Position numbers and translations under genes: made by a program. A stretch of 11,588 bases of DNA from Micromonosporaceae bacterium (GTDB taxonomy: Bacteria > Actinomycetota > Actinomycetes > Mycobacteriales > Micromonosporaceae), in contig DPJL01000018.1 in the NCBI GenBank assembly GCA_003543035.1, positions 22,795-34,382 of the forward strand. The letters are read 5' to 3'. The notes beneath the pieces were generated by a model. It made no database searches, was not told where the DNA came from, and saw only the letters and a program-made list of their open reading frames with translations. Each line of letters starts with the position of its first letter. The first letter of the stretch is position 1. Shown here one piece after another: positions 1 through 6,850 of this stretch.

Positions 1-183
1 ACCCGGGTCTAGAGCCCGATCAGTCACGGACGTCCTGAGGCGGAGCATGCCCCGCCCGGAGGCGGGCGGCGACCCGTGCCAAAGCAGGTCGAGCAGGCGG
101 TCCTGGCTGACGAGATTCCCCGTCTCCAGGAGCAGTATCCCCAGCAGACACCGCTCCTGGCGACGGCCAACGGCGATCTCTCG
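1..183 (-). pseudogene. N-terminal SARP/AfsR-type DNA-binding domain fragment, start missing, runs off left edge
   Basis: Reading leftward from 183 gives 61 residues without a stop up to the window edge. They include GRRQERCLLGILLLE, VSQDRLLDLLWHG and, near the edge, RALDPG. This is the winged-helix (OmpR-like) DNA-binding region found at the start of SARP/AfsR regulators, which activate secondary-metabolite and other clusters in actinobacteria. The first strand expected in the family (a segment like LGPLEV followed by about ten residues) is absent, and the frame contains no ATG, GTG or TTG between the upstream TGA and the conserved part. The upstream part of the frame lies inside the 3' end of the protease gene. 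I read it as a 5'-truncated gene, although the rest of the gene lies outside the window. A non-standard start is the alternative. Confidence 0.7.
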
Positions 184-184
184 T

Positions 185-2353
185 CTAGCCGAGGCTGAGG
201 GTGAAGATCCCCGTTGGGGTCACATATTGGCATTGCCCGTACGGGTTGCAGGCTGTTTCGTGGGACACGCCGTCGACGGCTATCCAGTAAGACTTGCCGG
301 CCGTCGCGGGGAAGGTGAAGTCGATCGGATAGCCCTGATCGTCCACGCCCCAGGCGACCGAGGCCAAGGCCCCAAAGCTCGGGTTCGTCACCGTCGACGG
401 GGTCTCATACACGTGCACGCAATACGTTCGCGTTCCACTGGCCCGCACCCGCGCCGAAACGTTGGCCGACGGCGACCACAGGTACCAGACCGAAGCGTTG
501 GAAAACAGGTCATCGCAGTGGTGCGGCTCGCCGTATTGCTGCGTCGCGGCGATGTTCGACCCGAACCGGGACGCTCCATAGGGGAACAATGGCATTGCGT
601 CTTTGACGTCGTCGTTGGGCAGGTTCCAGTTGAAGCGCACATGACCCGTGCGCGGGAACGCGATGCCCTGGAACCGGAACCCGTCAATGGCGATCTCGAT
701 CAGATCCCCGGCCCGCACTTGCACCGTGACGATGCTGGTCTCAGCATTGTTGGGCCCCGAGTCGTCGTCCTCTCCGAGCAAAGTGGACGTTCCGTTCGGC
801 TCCACCCGGTAAACCGACAGCAGAGTGTTGAAGTCGCTGCCGACGGTGGAGAATTCCACGGTCGCGTCGCGGTCAGGAAGCCAGCGATACCACAGTGAAC
901 TACCGCCATCATTACCGGCCTGATCGAGTTCGCCCGGCTCTTTCGTTGCGGCCCAGTTGGTTTGACTGATCCGCCCGCTCCACGTGGGAAGCATAGTGGC
1001 ATCGGCCCGGTCATCATTGAGTACGGGCGCCGCCGCCCGGATCGCGTCAGGGAAATTCAGCCGCGGATGCACCTCGATTGTGCGCGCGTCGGCGACGAAC
1101 ACCGAGCTCGTCTTGAGCTGTGTCTCAAGTTGCAGCGCCGACGCGGACGGGTTGATCGACGACAGGATCGCCGACAGCGCCGCGACATGAGGTGCGCCGA
1201 TGGACGTTCCGTTGCGGTTGGCGCCCGCCGATTGCACATTCGCCCCCGGAGCGAGAATGTCCACGCGCGGGCCGCTCCCCGACGAGCACGGCATCGTGTC
1301 CACCATCACCGGAGCTTTGTCAGTGCAGTCCGCCCAGACTTCATCGCCCGTCGTGTTCGTCCCGGTGTATACGCCGCCGACAGCGACAGCCCCAGGCACG
1401 CAGGCCGGCCTGGATACCCCTTGCCGGAACGACCCGCTGCGGAAGGCATGGTTGCCCACGGCGACAATCGGCATCGTCCGGGCTTGCCGCAACGTCTGGA
1501 ACGCCCCGTGATACGGGCTGGGTGTGTTGCAGTTGCCGAGGAAATAGTCGGCCTTACCCCAGCTCATGTTCACGGCAACGATGTTGTATTTGTAACGGCT
1601 AGCAAGCACCCAGTTCAGCCCACGTAGCGTATGACTGTCCATAATGGATGTTCCGTCCATGATGTCGACCGGAATGATCTGCGCGTCAGGCACCGCCGCT
1701 GCGATCACACCGGCGACGCCACTGCCGTGCCCATTGCTGTCGAGCATCAGGTCGTCCGGCGCTGCCTCGTAACTAACCGTAATGCGGCTCAGCTCGGGCC
1801 TGGTTGTGTCGGCTCCGGTGTCCAAAATGGCGATAGATTGCCCTGCCCCTTTGAGGTTGCCCTGCATCGCCATGGGGTGACCCACCATCGGCAGGCTCCG
1901 GGTCAGCCAGAGCTCGTTTTCGCCGTCGGCCCACACTGACACGACGAGCCGGTGATTGATGAGCCGCAGCGCCGCCTCCGGATCGTGAAGTGGCGTAAGC
2001 AGAACCGGAAGCAATGTGAACTTGTACTCCACCGGCAGGTCGAGGTCGCGGATCACCGTCGTTTGCAGTTCGGCGAACAGTTGCTGCGCTTTCTTCAGCG
2101 CCGCTGGGTTTCCGTTTCCGTAGGCCTTGATGGCATCGCTCGCCTCGATCACGGCAAGCACCTGGACCTTCTCGCCCTTGTAAAGCCGCTCAGCCAGTTG
2201 CGGCTCGACCACTCCGGCTTCGACTGCCTGGCCGAGGCTTTCGAAGATCTGCCCGGGGTCTGCTGGCGGCGCTGCTGACGCTGTCGTCATCGGACACAGC
2301 GCGATTACGCACAAAGCGGCCAGTGCCGCGGCTAGGAACCTCTGTCTCGTCAC
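185..2353 (-). CDS. Secreted subtilisin-like serine protease (peptidase S8) with two C-terminal beta-sandwich repeats
   Basis: This 722-residue protein has a Sec signal peptide (basic MTRQR, hydrophobic residues 6-20, likely cleavage after TASA at about 24-27). A propeptide-like region covers about 28-150. The S8 catalytic domain covers about 155-435: Asp178 in AILDTGAD, His209 in NGHGSGVAG, oxyanion Asn301 in VAVGNH, and Ser384 in NGTSIGAPHVAA. All catalytic residues are present, so it should be active outside the cell. Two tandem repeats of about 130 residues follow (starting NDDRADA and NDDVKDA, each with a WYRW or WYLW core). They resemble pre-peptidase C-terminal-type beta sandwiches that often bind substrate or wall material. 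The start is GTG at 2353 without a clear ribosome site, and it is chosen because it directly precedes the signal peptide. The gene stands alone; its stop lies just before the SARP fragment at 183. Substrate unknown. Confidence 0.92.
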   Translation of the reverse strand: MTRQRFLAAALAALCVIALCPMTTASAAPPADPGQIFESLGQAVEAGVVEPQLAERLYKGEKVQVLAVIEASDAIKAYGNGNPAALKKAQQLFAELQTTVIRDLDLPVEYKFTLLPVLLTPLHDPEAALRLINHRLVVSVWADGENELWLTRSLPMVGHPMAMQGNLKGAGQSIAILDTGADTTRPELSRITVSYEAAPDDLMLDSNGHGSGVAGVIAAAVPDAQIIPVDIMDGTSIMDSHTLRGLNWVLASRYKYNIVAVNMSWGKADYFLGNCNTPSPYHGAFQTLRQARTMPIVAVGNHAFRSGSFRQGVSRPACVPGAVAVGGVYTGTNTTGDEVWADCTDKAPVMVDTMPCSSGSGPRVDILAPGANVQSAGANRNGTSIGAPHVAALSAILSSINPSASALQLETQLKTSSVFVADARTIEVHPRLNFPDAIRAAAPVLNDDRADATMLPTWSGRISQTNWAATKEPGELDQAGNDGGSSLWYRWLPDRDATVEFSTVGSDFNTLLSVYRVEPNGTSTLLGEDDDSGPNNAETSIVTVQVRAGDLIEIAIDGFRFQGIAFPRTGHVRFNWNLPNDDVKDAMPLFPYGASRFGSNIAATQQYGEPHHCDDLFSNASVWYLWSPSANVSARVRASGTRTYCVHVYETPSTVTNPSFGALASVAWGVDDQGYPIDFTFPATAGKSYWIAVDGVSHETACNPYGQCQYVTPTGIFTLSLG

Positions 2354-2395
2354 CGGCTGAGCGTCGCCGGCCCCACTGCCCGGCGCTGCACAGTG

Positions 2396-2686
2396 TCAGC
2401 AACCCGCCACGCGCTGAAGCCAGCCAGACACGACACAACCTTCCGGGCCACGGCCAGGACACCACCCTCGGCACCGAACGTCCATCCCCTGCCGGAATTT
2501 CGCGCCTGCGGCCGGTAATTGAGCCGGGCTGCCTGAAAAATGCCGCTGGGCGTTGCCATTGCCCTCGCGAAACGGGTGGATGGCGTTGACTTCTGCAAGT
2601 ACGTAGCCAATCCCTATCGGATCGGTCAATGCGGCGCCGCCCCTAGGTGCACACGGTCCCAGCCACTGATCCTCGGAGGTTGGCAC
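2396..2686 (-). pseudogene. Fic-domain remnant
   Basis: The frame of 96 residues contains AEVNAIHPFREGNGNAQR at about residues 31-48. This matches the Fic active-site motif HxFx(D/E)GNGRxxR, including the usual preceding 'INAIHPF' context. Fic enzymes transfer AMP or other groups from nucleotides to target proteins, and the motif His is the catalytic base. Here the GNGR arginine is asparagine. The helices that normally precede the motif in a domain of over 120 residues are missing, and the sequence after the motif soon stops resembling the family. No Fic-like sequence was found in the other frames upstream. I therefore call it a decayed fragment, probably inactive. It neighbours another broken gene at 2811-3048, which suggests a region of gene loss. 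Confidence 0.6.
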
Positions 2687-2810
2687 GACGACGCCGGGTC
2701 CGGGCGTCGAAGGAGTGGTTGCTTTTCAGCCCACGGATCCGGGGCGTGGCGGGGGTGCTGACAACTACCTACTTCGTCCACCTACCTTCTTCGTCCGCGG
2801 CAACACCGGC

Positions 2811-3048
2811 ATGGACGAGACGTTCTACCGTGAGCTGGCCGACTTCACCGGGCGCCAGCCACCGGCCCCTAAGGAAAGGATCTTCGCGATCCGGTTCGAG
2901 CACGACGGCTGGGAATACGAAGCGAGGGTCGGCGACCCAGCCCCTACGAGATCGTGACAGCCACCCAAGCGCTGTTCCCGACCCGATCCAACTGGCCAAC
3001 CCAATCCTGGCCGAACCCACCAACATCACCAAATTCACCACCCCATAA
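2811..3048 (+). pseudogene. Small unknown gene broken by two frameshifts
   Basis: Three consecutive frames each look coding and join into one product. From ATG 2811 the frame reads MDETFYRELADFTGRQ and then IFAIRFEHDGWEYEARVGDP, and hits a stop at 2955-2957. From about 2942 the next frame reads PYEIVTATQALFPTRSNW. From about 2991 a third frame reads ANPILAEPTNITKFTTP and stops at 3046-3048. Each switch fits the loss of a single base (codon phase 0, then 2, then 1), and the joined C-terminus (RSNW-ANPILAEPTNITKF) reads smoothly. The layout resembles short actinobacterial hypothetical proteins that I recall with an N-terminal segment like 'FTGRQPP...ERIFAIRF', but no family name can be given. 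It is probably a pseudogene. Sequencing error is possible but would have to occur twice. Confidence 0.55.
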
Positions 3049-3054
3049 CCAACC

Positions 3055-3086
3055 ACGTTAGACCGGCCAGTTGATCGGTCTAACGT
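3055..3086 (+). terminator. 11-bp perfect hairpin after the broken gene
   Basis: The left arm ACGTTAGACCG (3055-3065) and right arm CGGTCTAACGT (3076-3086) are perfectly complementary around a 10-base loop. The hairpin begins six bases after the TAA at 3046-3048. No U-tract follows, which is common for terminators in high-G+C actinobacteria. It would end transcription of the broken gene before the operon that starts at 3189. A protein-binding operator is the alternative. Confidence 0.55.
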
Positions 3087-3111
3087 CGTCGTTGAGTGCC
3101 TCTCGCCCGGC

Positions 3112-3128
3112 GAACTATTGGCGCTGCC
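3112..3128 (+). repeat. Left copy of 17-bp exact direct repeat
   Basis: GAACTATTGGCGCTGCC here is identical to 8992-9008. This copy lies between the terminator hairpin and the operon start. Within it, TTGGCG (3118-3123), followed after 18 bases by TACCTA, is a weak candidate promoter for the operon at 3189. Flanking bases differ between the two copies, so the identity is limited to 17 bases. Confidence 0.5.
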
Positions 3129-3188
3129 TCGATCTGACCCATACCTAACCGGTGGCGCTACCGCCGTCCGGTCGGGCATTCTCGTGCG

Positions 3189-3728
3189 GTGATCGTGATT
3201 CAGCGGGTACGGGTGCGATGGGGTGCGGACGCCCGGGACTCCCGGCATGCCAACCTGCGGTCTGGTCTGCCAGATGCCTTCACGCTGCCGGGCGTCGACG
3301 CATGCGATGTGCTGGTTCACGACGTGCTGATGGACGAAGCGAACGCCTATCAGCCGACTACCTCGATCGAGTACGGCCTGTCTGCAGCCCGTGACGCAGG
3401 CATCCGGCTCGACGTTGACAACGATGGCGTCGTGATTGTCGACCAGTTACCGGGCCGGCAGGCATACCCAATCAGGCGCCGCACCCAGCGCCTGTTCATT
3501 GTCCGCAAAGGACAGATAGGCCGGTACAAAGCCAACTTCCGGTTCACCGGCTGCGCCTGCGCGCCGCAGTGGTACTACGAGCAATGGACCACGCACATCA
3601 CCAGCGAAGATCACATCAATACCGATGTCTTCGTCAACTGCGAACGGCATCATGACGTCGACCAGCGCGTACACCTCTACGGCGGCCAAAACCGGCACAA
3701 TCGCCGACACCCTCGAATGGCGCGGTGA
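3189..3728 (+). CDS. Unknown 179-residue protein, first gene of a four-gene operon
   Basis: No family is recognised. The protein looks soluble, with no signal peptide or membrane segment. Visible features are an N-terminal strand MIVIQRVRVRW, a central VDVDNDGVVIVDQLP-like acidic/hydrophobic stretch (about 74-90), a basic segment RRRTQRLFIVRKGQ (about 97-110), and a C-terminal part with RFTGCACAPQWYYEQW and a His-rich end (RHHDVDQRVHLYGG). The paired cysteines near an aromatic patch suggest a folded domain rather than random sequence. The start is GTG 3189. Another GTG at 3195 is equally possible, and neither has a strong ribosome site. The last 104 bases overlap the longest version of the next gene. 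If that gene starts at GTG 3733 instead, the spacing is four bases. Third-position G+C is high, which supports a real gene. Confidence 0.75.
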   Translation: MIVIQRVRVRWGADARDSRHANLRSGLPDAFTLPGVDACDVLVHDVLMDEANAYQPTTSIEYGLSAARDAGIRLDVDNDGVVIVDQLPGRQAYPIRRRTQRLFIVRKGQIGRYKANFRFTGCACAPQWYYEQWTTHITSEDHINTDVFVNCERHHDVDQRVHLYGGQNRHNRRHPRMAR

Positions 3729-5040
3729 GCTTGTGGAGTTGCTTGCCTGCGGTCACGTGGCACTGCCGGGGCCGAGCCGCATGTGCGAACACCTGCTCGG
3801 AACAGAAAGCAGCGAGCACATCCGGCTGCTGACCGGACATGGCGTCGAATACAACCTTTGCTGCCGCGCCTGCGACGCCGCCGCCCGGAAGGGGCAATCG
3901 GTCGAACTCTGTGTCGCTTGTGAGGTTTGTGTCGCCAGTTGCATTGACGACGACTGGTGCAGCTTGGTCGCCTGGCGCAGTACACCCGGCATCACCGACA
4001 GCCACGAACCATTCGATACGTCCATTGTGGACACACAGCTTCCGGTGGCGGTGGTTGACTTCGCGGTGGTTGACGCGAGTACGGAATCGGTGTGGCTGCT
4101 CCTGGACGACTCGGGCCGCATCGGCCGCTTCCACGCCGACGCCGACAGCTGGGAGGTCTTGGCGCAATGTACGGTCCCGGACGAGCCGGACCATGAGCCG
4201 TGGGCCGGGCGTCAGCTACGAAGGCGGCTGCACGTCAGCCGTGACGGCCGTTTCGCCGCTGTGGTCAACGACTTCGGCCACCATGGACAGGTCCTCGACC
4301 TGCACACCGGTGCCACTACCTCGACCTTGAACGGTGGAGACTATCGGCCGGATACGGTGCCGTTCTCCGTCGCGTTCACCGAACACCATGGACGCACTGT
4401 GGTGGTGCACCGCACGGCGTGGAACTGGCTCGACATCACCGATGCGGCCACCGGACGACTACTCACCGCCAGGACCTTCGACGCAGGCGAACCGGGCCGG
4501 CCACCCGAGCACCACCTTGACTACTTCCACGGTGCGCTTTATCTCTCGCCCGACGGCCGGTATGTCGCTGATGACGGCTGGGTGTGGCATCCCGTGGGCA
4601 TGCCCACCGTTTGGGACCTGCGCCGCTGGCTCGATGGCAATGTATGGGAAGCCGAAGACGGCCCCAGCCGCAATCAGCTGTGTTTGCGCGCTTATCACTG
4701 GAACTCGCCGATGTGCTGGATCGGACAGGAGAAGCTGGCCATCAGCGGTATCGGCGCCGACGACGAAGCCATGCTCGCCGGCGTGCGCATCTTCGATGCC
4801 GCCAGCGGCGTCGAGATGAACGCGTTTGCCGGACCGCACGGTGACCTGTTCGCCGACGCGCATTGGCTGTATTCCGCCGCGCCGCAGGGACTCGAAGTGT
4901 GGGACCCAGCCAACGGGCACCGGCTCGGCAGCATTCCCGGCTTCACCCCGACCCGCCACCACAAGGGTGCCGGGGAACTGGCCTGCGTGGACGGCAACCG
5001 GCTGCGCCGCTGGCGCACACCGCATGAGTCGCTGCAATGA
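3625..5040 (+). CDS. WD40-like beta-propeller protein with N-terminal cysteine cluster
   Basis: Up to 471 residues. The N-terminal region (about 35-110) has a CGH...CEHL pair, then CCRAC and CVACEVC, a pattern that suggests one or two zinc or other metal sites. Residues of about 140-470 form repeated beta-blades with phrases such as LHVSRDGRFAAVVND, LYLSPDGRYVADDGWVW and GVRIFDAASGVEMNAFAG, typical of WD40-like propeller proteins common in actinobacteria. Such proteins usually act as protein-interaction scaffolds, and no catalytic motif is seen. There is no signal peptide, so it is probably cytoplasmic. The start is uncertain: ATG 3625 and ATG 3652 overlap the previous gene, whereas GTG 3733 follows its stop by four bases, has GGTGAG just upstream and loses only a Ser/Thr-rich segment. 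I favour 3733 slightly but give the longest form. The 3' end overlaps the next gene in ATGA. Confidence 0.88.
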   Translation: MSSSTANGIMTSTSAYTSTAAKTGTIADTLEWRGELVELLACGHVALPGPSRMCEHLLGTESSEHIRLLTGHGVEYNLCCRACDAAARKGQSVELCVACEVCVASCIDDDWCSLVAWRSTPGITDSHEPFDTSIVDTQLPVAVVDFAVVDASTESVWLLLDDSGRIGRFHADADSWEVLAQCTVPDEPDHEPWAGRQLRRRLHVSRDGRFAAVVNDFGHHGQVLDLHTGATTSTLNGGDYRPDTVPFSVAFTEHHGRTVVVHRTAWNWLDITDAATGRLLTARTFDAGEPGRPPEHHLDYFHGALYLSPDGRYVADDGWVWHPVGMPTVWDLRRWLDGNVWEAEDGPSRNQLCLRAYHWNSPMCWIGQEKLAISGIGADDEAMLAGVRIFDAASGVEMNAFAGPHGDLFADAHWLYSAAPQGLEVWDPANGHRLGSIPGFTPTRHHKGAGELACVDGNRLRRWRTPHESLQ

Positions 5041-5321
5041 CATGGATGCGGATCGAGGATGTGTTCACCATCGACGGCCGCGGACCGGTGATCACCGGGC
5101 GAGTACAAGGCGGCCCGATCCGGCCCGGAGACCAGCTCTGGTTGATGTCCGACAGCGACCCCGTCGCCGCGATCACGGTCGTACACGTGGGTGGATTCTG
5201 CCTTCGCGGCACTCAGGCAGACGCGGCTGGTCCCGGCGACAATGCCGGTCTACTGATCGCGGGCGTGGAAGCCAGTCAGATCCACATAGGACAGGTGGTC
5301 ACAGATGCCGTCCCAGGCTGA
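5037..5321 (+). CDS. Stand-alone EF-Tu domain-2-like beta-barrel protein
   Basis: 94 residues. The sequence IEDVFTIDGRGPVITGRV, then GPIRPGDQLWLM, AAITVVHVGGF, AGPGDNAGLLIAGV and IHIGQVV follows the order of the second domain of EF-Tu/IF-2-type translation GTPases ('GRG-VVTGRV', 'G-V--GD', 'AGDNVGLLLRGV', 'GQVL'). In those enzymes this barrel contacts tRNA ends and the ribosome. Here there is no GTPase domain (no P-loop, no NKxD) before it and no third domain after it, and the length fits one barrel. The ATG overlaps the stop of the propeller gene by four bases (ATGA), a sign of translational coupling. Its role is unknown. Binding of RNA, or of the propeller partner, is inference. It could also be a degenerate protein-interaction barrel unrelated to translation. 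Confidence 0.85.
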   Translation: MTWMRIEDVFTIDGRGPVITGRVQGGPIRPGDQLWLMSDSDPVAAITVVHVGGFCLRGTQADAAGPGDNAGLLIAGVEASQIHIGQVVTDAVPG

Positions 5322-5523
5322 TCTCCACCGGATCGTGCTGGTGGAAGTGCTGACCACATCCCGCAATGCTTGGTACTGCAGCGAACCGGTGCCCGGCAAG
5401 GCGCTCGCCGCTGTCGAAGACGACACCGCAAGACAGCTCGTCCGGCTATGCCAGCAACTGCCCGAAAGCGACCCATGCGCTGCTTCCTGCCTCGTTACGG
5501 GATCGTCGGCTGACGCCAAATGA
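5305..5523 (+). CDS. Unknown 72-residue protein, last gene of operon
   Basis: The frame begins with ATG 5305, 17 bases before the stop of the previous gene, and keeps a high-G+C third position throughout, so I accept it as coding. The product has a strand-like N-terminus (HRIVLVEVL), then SRNAWYCSEPVPG, a helix-like middle (AVEDDTARQLVRLCQQL) and a C-terminal CAASC pair. No family is recognised. It has no membrane segment or signal peptide. The overlap with the EF-Tu-barrel gene suggests coupled translation and a shared job. Two adjacent cysteine groups could bind metal together with the Cys-rich second protein of the operon, but that is speculation. Confidence 0.6.
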   Translation: MPSQADLHRIVLVEVLTTSRNAWYCSEPVPGKALAAVEDDTARQLVRLCQQLPESDPCAASCLVTGSSADAK

Positions 5524-5569
5524 TCTAGGAAACCAAAATTCCTCGATGATAGAGTAAGTCTCATTTGGA

Positions 5570-5586
5570 CTGTCCTATTCGGACAG
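5570..5586 (+). terminator. Weak hairpin downstream of the operon
   Basis: CTGTCC (5570-5575) and GGACAG (5581-5586) form a perfect 6-bp stem with a 5-base loop, 46 bases after the operon stop at 5523. There is no U-tract. A second small stem (AGGAA 5527-5531 with TTCCT 5539-5543) lies nearer the stop. Either could help end transcription, but both are short enough to be chance. Confidence 0.25.
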
Positions 5587-5788
5587 ACGCGACCGGCGAA
5601 TCGGACATCAGACTACGGCGCGGCCCGGCCCGGCACAAACGTGTTTCAGGTGATAGGCCTACCTCTCCGCAAGGACCTCAAATTGACACACCGGCGGAAC
5701 AGCGCTGCCTCAATCCGTTGTATGACAAGGGTTCCGATGTGACACCAAGTCGGCTACGTCCGACAAGGACCCGCCAAAATTCGAAGCT

Positions 5789-5959
5789 GTGGGATCACAG
5801 GATGATCCGCGGAGTAGGCGCACCGCGAGGATCGTGGCCGACCTGCTTACGACAGCCCTTGAATGGGTAAAGCTAGCCGGCAATGGGCCCTCGGGCGCGA
5901 CTCGCATGCCGAGCGGCAAAATCGCTTTCGTGATGGGTCTAGCCGGACTGCTGCTGTAG
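5789..5959 (+). CDS. Possible small protein with hydrophobic C-terminus
   Basis: From GTG 5789 the frame gives 56 residues. The stretch IVADLLTTALEWVKLAG and the end GKIAFVMGLAGLLL read like a helical, partly membrane-seeking peptide. A second GTG at 5834 (after GAGG) would give 41 residues. The frame stays open upstream to a TGA near 5730 without a standard start, so it could also be the 3' remnant of a longer gene. Codon use is acceptable but not decisive. Function unknown. Confidence 0.33.
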   Translation: MGSQDDPRSRRTARIVADLLTTALEWVKLAGNGPSGATRMPSGKIAFVMGLAGLLL

Positions 5960-6129
5960 CTCGACCTTCAGACGCGAGCCGGTTGAGATACCCACGGCCG
6001 ACAGAGGGCGGTCATCCCGAGGCTTACCATTGCGCTCTGCCCACGTAGTCCCCATGTCTCGAAACTTGATATGTCTTTTCTCGTCGACAAGCAGCCAGGT
6101 CGAACCGTAAGTGAAGTCGGCCTAGCTGG

Positions 6130-6840
6130 TTACCGCTTCTGACTCCTTGTGGCTGCTGACTTAACCACCTCGCCGACGAATGTCTCGATGCGCTTCCGGG
6201 TCTCTTCTACCAAGTTGCCAAGAGATTCAAGGGTGTCGCCCTGCTCGGAAAAGTCGATCGTAATTGGATGGGTTGAACGCCTGAAGATGTGCAGGCCAAC
6301 GTCCTGAGCACTTGGATGCCATGACTGGTGAAGGAGGTTGTTTGCTAGGTCACGCAGAGGGCTAGGGCTGAGCTCTGCCACTACCTCTACGTTGAGTGTG
6401 TCTAGGACTTCGTTGAGCTCATCGTCGGTGAGAAAAACCCGTCGTGCCCTCACGCCGTTTCGCAAGTGAGACAGCCTGTCAGCGATGCTTCGGTACCAGA
6501 CCAGCGTGTCGCTAAGGTCCATCCAAAGCGACGTTAGGAACAGCACGTGCAGAGCTGCCTCGGACGAACCAGTAAGGAACTTTTCGATTGGTGTCACACC
6601 CTCGTTGAGGGCTCGTTCGAAACGGCGAACGTTCGCTACGAGGGCGTTGTGTGCCCGAGCGAAGCTCGCCACTGCCATACACGTATTGGTGAGGACCACT
6701 TGGTCTCGTCTGTCGAGCGGGGATTTGGCAATCGCGAGAGACATCCGCCCGAACCAGTTCGATGGGTCCTTCTCGATGTGCCACCGGTGTAGGCCGTAGT
6801 GCTTCTCGATGTCCTCGACTGGTACTCGATCTGTACTCAC
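6130..6840 (-). CDS. Helical protein of unknown function, 236 residues
   Basis: I place the start at GTG 6840 because GGAGG (6850-6846) sits five bases before it. An in-frame GTG at 6864 lacks such a site and adds only eight residues. The product appears mostly alpha-helical and soluble, with no signal peptide or membrane helix. It begins with EDIEKHYGLHRWHIEKDP, has a central hydrophobic helix pair (ALHVLFLTSLWMDLSDTLVWYRS, about 97-118), and a segment PLRDLANNLLHQSWHPSAQD (about 161-180). That segment has an Arg-Asp followed by a His seven residues after the Arg, which recalls but does not match the HEPN nuclease motif Rx4-6H. A C-terminal strand (PITIDF) and a helical tail follow. Codon use and base composition are lower in G+C than in the 3189-5523 operon, which hints at separate origin. 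Not recognised. Confidence 0.75.
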   Translation of the reverse strand: MSTDRVPVEDIEKHYGLHRWHIEKDPSNWFGRMSLAIAKSPLDRRDQVVLTNTCMAVASFARAHNALVANVRRFERALNEGVTPIEKFLTGSSEAALHVLFLTSLWMDLSDTLVWYRSIADRLSHLRNGVRARRVFLTDDELNEVLDTLNVEVVAELSPSPLRDLANNLLHQSWHPSAQDVGLHIFRRSTHPITIDFSEQGDTLESLGNLVEETRKRIETFVGEVVKSAATRSQKR

Positions 6841-6845
6841 GCCTG

Positions 6846-6850
6846 CCTCC
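6846..6850 (-). promoter_or_regulatory. GGAGG ribosome binding site for the 6130-6840 gene
   Basis: GGAGG on the minus strand with five bases to GTG 6840. It selects this start over the upstream in-frame GTG at 6864. Confidence 0.7.

Larger units (their letters stand above)
5524..6129. other. Mostly non-coding gap between convergent gene groups
   Basis: The stretch separates the plus-strand operon from the minus-strand gene ending at 6130. It holds a small hairpin at 5570-5586 and one weak small reading frame (5789-5959), listed separately. Other open frames here have irregular codon use and no recognisable protein. No tRNA, repeat array or insertion sequence was seen. Confidence 0.5.

Noticed and set aside
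47..898. 283-residue plus-strand open frame
   Set aside because: It lies antisense to the protease C-terminus, is arginine-rich with no family-like pattern, and is explained by the codon bias of the protease.
3077..3192. Upstream plus frame ending in CGGTGA over the GTG at 3189
   Set aside because: It has a coupling-like GTGA overlap but no start codon and spans the terminator hairpin, so it is probably coincidence.
2769..3320. 183-residue minus-strand open frame
   Set aside because: It crosses the terminator hairpin and two coding regions on the other strand, and its composition looks like a shadow.
3634..4194. 186-residue minus-strand open frame
   Set aside because: Antisense to the propeller gene, valine/arginine-rich with no motif; shadow of the plus-strand gene.
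4459..5043. 194-residue minus-strand open frame
   Set aside because: Antisense to the propeller gene, whose blades are clearly coding on the plus strand.
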